A DNA stretch of 64,000 bases, taken from NCBI GenBank assembly GCA_028583415.1, contig CM053276.1, forward strand, positions 15,994,810-16,058,809, given 5' to 3'. Both the position numbers and the translations under genes were made by a program. This DNA is from Protea cynaroides (taxonomy: Eukaryota; Streptophyta; Magnoliopsida; Proteales; Proteaceae). The notes below the pieces were generated by a model. It did not search any database. It saw nothing but the letters and a program-made list of their open reading frames with translations, and was not told where the DNA came from. Each line of letters begins with the position of its first letter. Position 1 is the stretch's first letter. Below are positions 32,649-41,567 of the stretch, piece after piece.

Positions 32649-33020
32649 CATTAAGGCTTCTTGAACCTAACTGAAAACGAGAAGTCCTGTGGTGGTCTCT
32701 AAACAGTGTTGGTTAACTTAACACTGTCTAAGATGGTTGATGGAAGGTGCCTTGACCAAATCAGTCCCTTTCAAAGGTCCTAGATTGAGGAACAAGGGAC
32801 CATAGGCACTTCAATACACATTTGCACTTAGGAGTTTTGAGTACTTGCATGTTTCTGTCCCTGAAGCACATATTGGCAAGTGTTTGTTAGAAGTTTCATT
32901 TATTGGGCCTTTCTTCTGGAGCTAACATGGTAACTTGGATCTGATGACAGCGATTTAGGTTTATCAGATGAGGAATTAGAATCTGAAAATGAACGGAGCT
33001 GTGCATGTGTGATTATGTAG
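18721..33020 (+). CDS. Conserved plant protein with C-terminal CaaX box; exons 18721-19280 and 32951-33020
   Basis: Exon 1 begins MLLAVEGGGFFSSSASGYSK, then has SPWNQYQLV, GCAAFVCFGR, GLEGPSPPKVGP, and near its end RRKVQWTD and LVEIKEFE. All are hallmarks of a conserved, functionally uncharacterised plant family that I recognise. The donor at 19281 (TTCAG then GTATAG) leaves two bases of a codon. Exon 2, after the acceptor TGATGACAG, completes it as Ser, adds an acidic stretch (SDEELESENE) and ends SCACVIM-stop. The frame closes exactly: 630 bases, 209 residues. CVIM fits a prenylation CaaX box with Met favouring farnesyl, so membrane attachment is likely (inference). Without exon 2 the frame would stop 16 codons into the intron and lose the CaaX. 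Start choice follows the family N-terminus. Confidence 0.82.
21409..21690 (+). repeat. 5' LTR of the host Copia
   Basis: Starts TGTTGTGATATG, ends GCTCTCTACA, and contains a TATA-like TTATAAATACAAGG near 21620. Partner of 29659-29950. Confidence 0.85.
22517..23520 (+). pseudogene. Copia gag remnant
   Basis: The N-terminal part has FDGTNYLIWSQSTYLTIAGR, typical of the Copia gag N-terminal domain. The rest is broken by stops, with a frame shift around 23080, and keeps a trace of a zinc knuckle (CTFGKPWHTKATC) near 23285-23330. Confidence 0.75.
23521..24830 (+). pseudogene. Copia protease and integrase remnant
   Basis: The protease trace WIIDSGVTDQMT is near 23580. The integrase part shows NGVAERMNRYLVEVARALMF, YWNDVVLTVAYLINRMPT and FGCVCYA between 24430 and 24660. 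Several stops and frameshifts interrupt it. Confidence 0.75.
25260..26513 (+). pseudogene. Copia reverse transcriptase and RNase H, first part
   Basis: RT motifs LDVKNAFLHGEFDKEVYM (about 25588), YGLKRSPR and the catalytic YVDDIVVIGND (about 25840) are visible across shifted frames. RNase H follows with TRPDIFFAVSLVSQLMHDP, IDADWGVSSDRKFISGY and CSKK. The frame is cut at 26513 by the nested Copia, and the remainder (LYC-NKAAIGIAHNP and onward) resumes at 29426. Confidence 0.82.
26514..26727 (-). repeat. 3' LTR of the nested Copia
   Basis: Minus strand TGAGAACGAGGG to AGTATTA, about 214 bases. Its start matches 29425-29365 and its end matches, inverted, 28899-29015. Confidence 0.8.
26762..29360 (-). 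pseudogene. Nested Copia integrase, RT and RNase H remnant
   Basis: On the minus strand: integrase with ALRSDLGGEYFLGQFEHF and TPQQNGVAKRKHRHI (29320-29190), the linker into RT with PSERRYPSRTCILPDC near 28400, RT with MDVKNAFLYRYLTEEVYM and YGLKQAPRVWF (27960-27790), and RNase H with YADANWVGDVNNRKSTTG (27240-27170) and FCDNKSVIQIAHNSVFHERTKHIEID (in two parts, 27000-26920). The YVDD box region near 27715-27700 is shifted by a single-base indel. The junction at about 29360 fuses LTR sequence to integrase. Confidence 0.85.
28899..29030 (+). repeat. Inverted LTR-end plus PBS fragment within the nested Copia
   Basis: On the plus strand, 28899-29015 matches the last part of the nested Copia's LTR and is followed by TGGTATCAGAGCC (29016-29028), an iMet primer-binding site. 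It splits the integrase reading between LLRGFG and ACFVLLP. The right junction carries the inverted pair TCGTGG (29013-29018) and CCACGA (29033-29038). Confidence 0.72.
29426..29658 (+). pseudogene. Copia RNase H, last part, beyond the nested insertion
   Basis: Reads LYC-NKAAIGIAHNPVQHD, KHVEIGCHFI and LADIF-like TDIFIKGLGG, the normal end of Copia RNase H, then the polypurine tract. Removing the nested element and one GTTGT copy rejoins the frame to 26513. Confidence 0.82.
29659..29950 (+). repeat. 3' LTR of the host Copia
   Basis: Follows the polypurine tract. It matches the 5' LTR over its length, including TTATTATAAATACAAGGCTG and GACCATCCAAGCATTCAGTT, with substitutions and small indels. 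Confidence 0.85.
32235..32310 (-). repeat. tRNA-like SINE head fragment
   Basis: The minus strand reads GGGGGTTAGCTCAGTTGGTA (A box) followed 25-30 bases on by GAGTTCATCTCTCC, a weakened B box. There is no tRNA fold, so it is not a functional tRNA gene. Confidence 0.45.
32951..33020 (+). CDS. Second coding exon of the CaaX-tailed gene (70 bases)
   Basis: Preceded by CTGATGACAG and in phase with exon 1. It encodes DLGLSDEELESENERS then CACVIM and TAG at 33018. The acidic linker before a Cys-rich CaaX end matches the family's C-terminus. It is too short for ORF finding and lies 13.7 kb from exon 1. Confidence 0.8.
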
Positions 33021-34416
33021 TTTTATGTAGTTTGGGCCTGATACAGCCTCTGGAGCAAATGGATAGAACCCCATCATCTTACTAGCCAACTGAGCTCAAG
33101 ATCAAAACAAATGTGGAGGGAACAATGTATTTGATGATTGACTTCTAACAAAGCCATTTGCTTCTTCCAATTGTACTTGGCTAGCCCTGTGATCTCCAGG
33201 AGAAGAGAAGTGCATCTGGAATTGTGCAATCATTCTGTTGCTGTTGTTTCAGATTGGTCAGTTGCCTCTTTTTCCATCTTTGAGATTTCAATTTTGTCAT
33301 TCGGGCTTTTGCTTTCTTTCCTGCTACATATGTAATGTGATGCCATTGTCATTGTTTCATCACAATTAGAATGTGTGTATTCTTTTTTTAGATCTTGGGT
33401 TGTGATGGGATTACCCTCATTTGTTATTTTCTTGGGAAAAGTATGTATCATATATACAGATACGAAGTTTCTCATCAAATCTTGTATGTGGTTTACAAAT
33501 TGCAGTCATCATCCCCTAGTAATATGGGATTACGGATGTTATTAACTGTTATATGTATTAGACGTTGGTGTTCTCCCCCAAATGAGATAAAAGATAGTTT
33601 TTAATCCTAATTTAGCAACCAAAAGTAAACTTAATGCATTTTCTTCCCCGAACAAAAAATGAGAAGCAGGAACACAATAAGGCATTTCAATGAACTCCAG
33701 TCACTAAAAGCATTTCAAGGAAAAAAAGAATCCTAAATAATCACATGCTCCGAATGATTGTAAGTAAAATAAAGGGGAAAGAGGAAGTGAAATCAAATGA
33801 CACTAAAATGGAAAGTCTTGAAATCATTACCGAAATGACTAACTCCAAAACATAGCAAATCTCAAAATTATTATATAACTAATTCTAAAACATTGCAAAT
33901 CTAGTTATTAAATTTTACTTTATTTTTCAATCAAATTCCTTTGATTTGAAATTTATTTAAAAAAAAAAAAAAACCCTTTGATTTGAAAAGGAAAATAAAG
34001 AGCGTCTACAAAGTATAATTACAAAATATTTTGAAGAGTTTTTTTCTTAATTAGATTTGTACAATCATGATTACAAAATTTTTTTTTTTTTTATGTTTTT
34101 TGGGTAAAGGATCCCCACAATGCCTGTGGGAATTCTTCTTATGATCTTTCACATAATTCTCACACTTTCTCCTCTCCTGATCTTGTGGGTCCTATTGAAG
34201 ATACTGATTCTTGGATACTTATTTGTACAGTGTAGAAGATTCCCCTATAGTATCATTGTGGGAACCATCTCCCATATTTTTTAATCTATTTTACTTTATT
34301 TTCCTTGCCCTCCTTTTACTTGCAACCAGGTGGAGTCATATGTTCCAATCTTTTTTGTTTCCTCTTCCCCCAAAATCAAAAGCTAAGCACACATACCCTT
34401 TCATAAGTGCTCTATC

Positions 34417-34463
<47 letters not shown>

Positions 34464-35748
34464 GTCGTGGAGATTTTATTGCTCTCTTCTCGTTTGAGAC
34501 TATTATTTTAAATGTGAATTCATCACTATAGTCTCATTATTGATCCTCCTTTATATTAATGTCTTTGACATTGCTATAGTAATCCTATCTCTTCATTGTG
34601 AGTGAAGGAAAAGTGAATTCTTCCCTATTTTATTATCTATAACGTGCTTCTATTTGTGGGAGAAATAAATATGAAGCATAATACATGGAGAGTAACATGC
34701 TGCAGTAGCAGCCCAAGTAAAGGCGTGGAGCTTGAATGAGTTGAAACTCAATATGAGTTCAAAGTACCAGTGTGGAACAAAATATCATGACATGAAATTT
34801 ATGAAACTATGGAATCCTACATTGAAAACCTTTTGATCTAAAATATTCCAAGGCTTGATCGATTATAACCCATCTATAAAGCACTAGTTATCCATATAAC
34901 AATATAATGTGAAGTTTCTATAAATCACAAGACAAATCTGAATCATTCAATTTTACAATTTTTTTAATTTAAATTATTCAGAATCGAAAGAGTGCATAGT
35001 AATGTTTAAACCTTAGAGTACTAGTAAACATGCATTATCATACACAAGATATATGCTGATATGAGGTGGTATTTGATTGAATCAGAACTTGAAACGTGTG
35101 GCCAATCTAAAGCATATTCTCTCTATTCAACAGTCGAAACAATGCATCACATGTGATAGAATAGATACCTTGTAAGGCTTGGAAAAATAAACAGACCGTT
35201 ATAATAATAATAAGAGATCACCGCAAGGAGCTCAGCAAACTCGTCATTGTGAAGTTGGAGTATAAGGATGACCGTAGTGACAGAGGATAAGGAGCACAAA
35301 CCGTGAAATGAAGGGATGAAAGAAAGAAAATGTTACTTTAATTTAAGAGGGTATTTTTGTCTATTTAAATTTTAAGTTAGCACCGTTAGTAACAAAGTAG
35401 GGGACTGTAAGTCCGAAAGGCCCAGGCAGTTCTGTGTAGTAAACTATGTCAATGAGGTGTCTGAATAAATTTAATTAATAATAATAATAACAATTGTCAA
35501 TTACTAAAAAGAAATTGACAGGAAACCCGGTGAGCCAGCCATTCAGGTCCGGTTCTTACACATCAACCCGAACCGAATGGGCTGTCTCCGGCATGAAAAT
35601 CATGGTCTTCTCAAGTCTAAAAGATTCAAGAACACTACACTTGGCAAACTTGGGTGGATCTTATCCACAGCTTTTTGTGTGAGATCTCTGATAACACAAT
35701 CTTTCTGTCTCTTCTCTTCCCTAAGTGGAAATTCAAAAGACAAAAAAG
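33021..35748. other. Spacer between the CaaX gene and OHP2
   Basis: The CaaX-gene 3' UTR is expected at its start. 33740-34085 is a repeat related to 53877-54209. A GA microsatellite lies at about 34412-34460. 34905-35060 matches 30400-30560 in inverted orientation. The last 300 bases are the OHP2 promoter and leader, with a GGATAAGATCC-type I-box (seen as GGATCTTATCC at about 35650-35660), a light-response motif. No gene seen otherwise. Confidence 0.55.
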
Positions 35749-38563
35749 ATGTCTGTAGCTTCTTCTTCAATCCCCTGCGTTAAAATCTCAAGTACTTCCT
35801 GTTCTTCCTCAACAACAACGACATGCACTTCGTCATCTTCTTCGTCTTCATCCTTCAAATTTTCTGCCACTAAACCTTCCGTTACCATAAGGAATTCGAA
35901 AGCTGAAGGACCTATCAGGAGACCCGTTGCCCCTTCTTTGAGACAACCCTCTGCTCCTGTCAAACCCGTCCCTCCATCTCCATCACCTTCTCCGTCTCCT
36001 CCTTCATCCCCTACGAAGCCGATTTCAGTGGTTGGGGTCTCCCAGGATTCGGATCCGGCGGTAATTACGATGGAGTTTCAAAGGAAGATGGCTAAGGAGC
36101 TTCAGGAGTACTTTCGGCAGAAGAAGCTTGAAGAGGCGGACAAGGGACCCTTTTTTGGATTCATTGCAAAGAACGAAATTTCCAATGGAAGGTAGCAATT
36201 TTGTCTCCTCCTTTTTCTTTTTGATGATATTTGATGATATATGTTGATAGTGGTTCGTTAGGATTAAGTAACCGAGAACTATTGTAATTGGGGTTGTTCT
36301 TGAAAAAGGAACAGAAAATGATAATTGAGCTTTGGAATTGGAAACTTGAATTTTGATTTGAACGGGTTTCTTTTTTCCATTTCTGTGGGGAAGGGGTTCC
36401 CTTCGTTGCTTCAGGTGGATTCTTATTATAGTTGAAGAATTTCCATTCATTCCTGAAGGGCTAGAGAAGTTCATTTTCCAACGTGATCAAGCCTTTAACC
36501 AAAGCTTTGTGTTCTCTCTTGACTGAAATAAAAAAAAAATTGAGAAATTCACTTTTCAAGTTCCCAGAAAAACCTGAAGACCTGGAATCGCAGGCTCTGA
36601 AATAAAAAATGAGAAATTCACTTTTCATCTCAATCTTTCAACAAAAAGAGTTTTTCCCATCCCTCTCCGAAGGATTTCAACTGTGGCATGATTTACACTT
36701 GTCACTCTGCCAATCTAAGATATCATCTCAGCACCTTTATTAGTTCCTCTATTTTTTTTATTAATCAGTTCTTTCAAAAAAATTTCTCCATCAAAATTTT
36801 GTTTTTTACCCTCCCTCTAAAGGATGCCAACTGTGGATTTACATCTCTTGAAACCTATCCTCTTAAATGGTGGATTTTCTCTTAAAATTGAAGCCTAGCG
36901 ATATCACCAGCTTCTGGATTATCCACAAAATAGTTTAATTACATGAAAATAATTTTTTTTTTGAGGGATGATATTTTATCCTTCCTTTTCTCCATAATCC
37001 CAAATAAAAAGTTAAAAGCGAAGATTTTTTTAATCTTCTGCCTCTTTCTCTTGATTCTTGAAACCTGGATAGAACAATGGTTACAAAGCTAGTCACAACT
37101 CACAAGAACCTTTTGTACAAAAAAACAACCCAAAGAAAACGTGTACACAGTCTCTTATAGTTAAAGGAAAATTGGACTGCCTCAAAAGTTTACAGACGAT
37201 GAACATGAAAACTATATGGGAATATGGAACTACAGAAAAATGTTGCTTGCTGGAAATTGCTTCTTAGGTGGTTTTGGGATCGTCTAGTTGAAGAAATGAC
37301 TGACTAATACCCTTTGTCAATTGTGCTAGAAAGACTTTAATTTGATTTATGCTACTTCAATAACCCCCACCCAACTACTTGCGGTCATCTACATGAATCC
37401 TGTGCTGCCACCAATTCTATTTATGGCCACATCTTCTGTCAGCTCACAAACATTGACATCTTTACAACACCATTTCAGCACAAGTGATTTCTTGCATTTT
37501 CCATGTCCTTTCAATACCTCCAAGCTTGCATCATATCATTCCAGTTTAAACTGTATTTTAGGCTTACAACAGTTTTTCAATTGAGTAATGAGGAAATCAT
37601 CATGTTGCTTTCTTGCTAAAGCAATATTTTTGAGAAAAGAAAGATAGATTTGGAATGTCATTTTTTTCAACATGTACTCTGTCAATTTCACCTGTGCTTT
37701 AAAGCATAATTGACATTACTTAGATGGCATTTTTGACTATGGCTGCAATATAACTATTGCATTGAGTGGCCCCTTTTTTTCTCAAGGGCTGCACATTCAG
37801 AAGGATTGACCATAGTATGTGTACTTTTGCTATGTTAACAATCTGGATCATACAGGACTCACATTCATTTATAAAATTAAACAAAAAATGAAAATATCTA
37901 AAATGTGTATCTTACAATGTTTGCATCCTTCTTGAAAGACAGAGTGAAGGGAAAGACAAAAGAGTCGACACATGATTATTACGTTAAATAGTATTAAAAA
38001 AATTATGGCTTCACCTATATAAAGGTTAAGTGATACCATCATAGTTTTATTACAAATTCAACGAAATAATGTGTCGCTTAATGTCACCACAGCTGAGTAA
38101 TTCACCAACTCTAAAGGTTGAAGTCATGTTGTACCAAAAATTCTGATAGTCTGCTAAGGGCCTCCAGCTCGTAAAAATAGTTCAGTGGTTGCAACAGAGT
38201 GATAGCAAAGAGACTGTTCTTGTCATGGTCTTAAGGATGCTTCTGTGGCCACCAACACCTTATCTTTATGCTCCATTATTACTTGGATAAGGAACTGGAG
38301 CCGTTGTTTGATTACTTTCGTGATAATAGATGATGCTTTGAGTTGGGGAAGAAAACCAATCCAATTTCCAATTTTCTTCATTTGTTTGCTTTGGTGGACC
38401 TGATCAACAATTTTGTTTATTGCTCTTTGTTGAATGGTTGATATGCAGATGGGCAATGTTTGGTTTTGCTGTTGGGCTGCTAACCGAGTATGCTACCGGT
38501 TCGAATTTTGTTGATCAAGTAAAGATCCTCCTCTCCAATTTTGGGATATTAGATCTGGAATGA
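35749..38563 (+). CDS. OHP2: One-helix protein 2, chloroplastic (OHP2); exons 35749-36191 and 38449-38563
   Basis: The joined frame gives 185 residues, near the usual 170-190. Residues 1-60 are Ser/Thr-rich and start MSVASSSIPC, a chloroplast transit peptide. A proline-rich stretch follows, then the conserved stromal part (VITMEFQRKMAKELQEYFRQ, KGPFFGF) and the light-harvesting-like helix with the chlorophyll-binding motif NEISNGRWAMFGF, ending LLSNFGILDLE. The intron donor (GGAAG then GTAGCA) and acceptor (GATATGCAG) split the Arg codon of the motif. The ATG at 35725 is in frame eight codons upstream, but the family starts at MSVAS, so 35749 is preferred. In known plants OHP2 sits in thylakoids with OHP1 and HCF244 and is needed for photosystem II reaction-centre assembly. 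The gene looks intact. Confidence 0.93.
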
Positions 38564-40048
38564 TTCTTCTGCCTGATTTTCATCACCATCATTCTCTTCT
38601 CATTGTTGTAATTGTTGTAATCATATTCAGACTATAAAAACTTTTTGCGATGATTCATTGTAACTTCACTGAATTTGATCATCTTACAATGTATTTTCAC
38701 TATTCGTTTTAACTGTATGTATAAGCTCCTTATTTTTTGCCATTCAAATTTTCAAAGTCATCCTTCCATTTTCTACTGCTAGGATGACGGCTACTATGTT
38801 CTTCACATGCATTATGAGCTCTTTGTTTATTTATCTCCTGGAGACTGGTCCTTTGGCATTGATGAGAACTTGATCTTATAGCTTGCTCTGGTAACTTTGC
38901 CTTCATTTTTAAAATGAAACCCAGTTTCTGTGCAGATTTGGTATTACACATTCCCTTTCCCAGCTGACGGGAGAAACCACAGCTGTGCTCAAAACCATTT
39001 CCTGATGCCAGTGCCCCAATGCTCCCTCTTGTGGACTACGAAGAAATGTATAGATCAAGCAAAGCTCCTTTCCCCTTCTGGGTTAGTGCAAGAAGCCAGT
39101 TAATGGAAAGGAAAACCTTTGCCAATCGAAGCAAAGATTACAGAACTCACCAGCGTAGTCCTTTTAGAAACTTCATTATCCTAGATCTTAGCCTAGGTCA
39201 ATCCCCCAATTCCTCCATAACCCAAAACTAAAATTCCTGTAATTAGTCCCCATGTGCGGGTGGTTCAAGAAAGAAGAGATTCAGACACCCTTTCAAGTTC
39301 CTCAAGCTTGAGACGAGGCCAGAGGAGGGAAAAATAATAAATTTGTTTGAGACTACTGATGGTGAAGACTGACAAAAAACAAAATGAAATTACAGATCCT
39401 TAGTTTTGAGCTCACAAATTTTTTGGATTTCTCTCTTTGATTCCTGAACTCAGATACTCTGTAAATTCTGCTTGAGTAAAATTTTTAGTGTTAATTCCAG
39501 TTTTTTTCTGGGCAAACTAGGGCCGGGATCTTTTGTAGCAACTGCTAGTGGTAGTAAGGATTCTGGTCACTCAAAATGCATCGGGATTACAAAGGATCTT
39601 CTTCCCATCCTCTCTCTTTCCCTGATAAAAAAGAGATGGGGTCCTCTTTGATGAAGGGAAGAATAGAGCTTTGACATTTCTCTGTTTTCTTGGCTAGCTC
39701 AAGATTTCAAAGCGTGTGAGCACCAGAAGAGAGACGAAGGCCTCGAGAGGTGTTGGGTATAAATACCACCAACCAATGTCCATTGGAAGTGCGATACGTG
39801 GATGTTCTTAGAGCGCCCAAGTTGTTGGGGGCAAAATAGTTTTTTCATCACCAAAAGACCTCAGGGACATATCTATCGTTACAAGCTTAAGTCACAAGTA
39901 AATCCGACCTCCAGAATTTTGGCACTGGACTCCAAAATCGTGCGGGACTCACTTTTAACACCCTCTCAATCGTCAGACTCAAATATCAAAGGCCAAAGCA
40001 TTTCATTATTTTACATATTTTCTCATCATTTCATCTATTGACACCTAA

Positions 40049-40761
40049 GGGGTGTTTGGTAACACTTCATAAGTTGGATTCTAACTTTTAGAGTATAAAT
40101 GGAGTAGAAGTTTGTTTGGTAACCCAATTCAGACTTTTGGAGAATCCATGGATGAACCAGCTCTAAATAGTTTCTAGAATCCAATTTTTTGAAATATAAA
40201 ATAAATGTTTTTTGAATTCGGAGTAAAAAAAAACCCCACACCACTACTATCACCAACCACCACTATCACCACAACCACCACCAGCCACCAACCACCACCG
40301 CCACCACCACCACCACCGCACCACCACCACCCACCGCCTCTACCACCACCACCACCATCACCACCACCACACCACCACCACCCACCGCCACCACTACCCA
40401 CCACCACCACCATCCTCAACCACCACTACCCACCCACAACCACCCACCGCCACCACCAACCATCGCCACCCACCGCCACCACCAACCATCACCCACCACC
40501 ACCACCACTGCCACCACCCTCCACCCACCCACGGCCACCTTTCACCACCACCTCCGACCCACTACCACCACCGTCATCAACCATCACCACTCACCACTAA
40601 TGCCACCATCCGCCACCCACCACCACCACTATGGGGTCAATGACTAAATTAGGTTAACAAACATGTTTCTACTCTTTTATACTCTTGAATCCTTTTGAAG
40701 TTAGAGTAGAAATTTGAACGAAAAAAGAATCCCAGAGTTGAAGTTTTATCAAACAACCCCC
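40049..40761 (+). mobile_element. Tourist-like (PIF/Harbinger) MITE with CCA-repeat core
   Basis: Ends GGGGTGTTTGGTAACACTTC and, inverted, a GGGGTTGTTTGATAAAACTTC-like sequence, flanked by TAA on both sides (40046-40048 and 40762-40764). Subterminal regions are also complementary. About 390 bases of CCA/CCACCG repeat (40240-40630) occupy the middle. The strand-long open frames there (poly-Gly/Val, poly-Pro/His) are artefacts of the repeat. Confidence 0.75.
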
Positions 40762-40806
40762 TAATTTACTCCATATTTTACTGTTTACCACCTTGTTACT
40801 TTTTAC

Positions 40807-41049
40807 GGATTCAAATCGTCTCCCCTCTGAGATTCAGGAGGAGGGATGGCGGCCTGGATAAATGGCCGATATTTAGCTCTCGGGTGAATCCGAGCTATCC
40901 ATCCGAGCCGACACCCCAGCCTACAAGCTGAGTTGACAGGGGTGTCGACTTGGATGGATGACTCGAATTCACCAGAAAGTTAGGTATCGGCCATCAATCA
41001 AGGCTGCTGCCCTTCCTCCCGAATCCCGGGGAGGAGACGATGTGGATCC
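40807..41049. mobile_element. Foldback MITE, Mutator-type (9-bp target duplication), copy 1
   Basis: Almost palindromic over 243 bases (GGATTCAAATCGTCTCC against GGAGACGATGTGGATCC). It is flanked by a perfect 9-bp repeat ACTTTTTAC (40798-40806 and 41050-41058). Same family as 53336-53555. Confidence 0.85.
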
Positions 41050-41346
41050 ACTTTTTACCATTGTTTCACTTTCTGCCCATCATTCGTCTGGGTCAGACTT
41101 TCTGAAAGGGACCCACCTCACTTTCTTTGTGAGAGTGCTGACTTAAGCAATCAGAGGGATTCCATAACTATAAGCCTAATATCATTTGTGGTCTTTTTAG
41201 TTGTGGTTCATCCCACCTCGAAAGATCTTGGTGCGGATTCTATCGGCATCAAGAAGAGAAGTGGTGGTAGGGGTGGCGGAGTAGGGAGTTGCGAAGAGAA
41301 CGGCTGAGAAGTTTTCTACCCATCTGAGGGTCATTTTTCTGCCTGC

Positions 41347-41567
41347 TTGGGGATTCCTTCCCAAATTGGCAGCGTAGAAAAAAAACAGAAGAAAAAAAAA
41401 TCTCGAATTCGAAATATATTTCCCGCGTCCGCGTTTCCCTCTTACTTTCGATTTCTTTTCTGCTACAAAGCTTGCAACCCGTCTTCGAAATTTGAATTTT
41501 CAAAACAGCTTACGCCTGGAAAAGATCAGAAATCCTTGTTGGAGAACTTCGGGCTAAGATACAGGAG
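41347..41567 (+). other. Probable 5' UTR exon of the TKI1-like gene
   Basis: A sequence without a usable start leads to a strong donor (CAGGAG then GTAGGTATG) at 41568. The next exon starts at 44105 after the acceptor AATGCTACAG, giving a 2.5-kb leader intron. The 5' limit is approximate. Confidence 0.5.

Larger units (their letters stand above)
19281..32950 (+). other. 13.7-kb intron of the CaaX gene, filled by nested Copia elements
   Basis: Bounded by GTATAG and GACAG. It contains a GA microsatellite (about 20688-20720), a Copia element with a second Copia inside it (21409-29950), and 3 kb of AT-rich sequence with small repeats. These include a palindrome AGGACTCCT/AGGAGTCCT at about 31757-31781, a CCTAGGCG-type repeat near 31228-31260, a tRNA-like SINE piece (32235-32310) and a 34-base T run (about 32617-32649). 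No other host coding exon was seen in it. Confidence 0.78.
38564..41346. other. Spacer between OHP2 and the TKI1-like gene
   Basis: It holds the OHP2 3' flank, about 1.4 kb without recognisable content, a Tourist-like MITE with a CCA-repeat core (40049-40761), a MULE-type foldback MITE (40807-41049) and the TKI1 promoter. No coding region is supported. Confidence 0.6.

Noticed and set aside
35725..38563. LIL3 (light-harvesting-like 3) as the identity of the plastid gene
   Set aside because: The helix region is similar, but LIL3 is longer and has a second helix after it. The length, the MSVAS start and the LLSNFGILDLE end fit OHP2.
40174..40600. Long open frames encoding poly-Gly/Val (minus) and poly-Pro/His (plus)
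   Set aside because: They are translations of a CCA/CCACCG repeat inside a MITE. Both strands are open for the same reason and there is no gene context.
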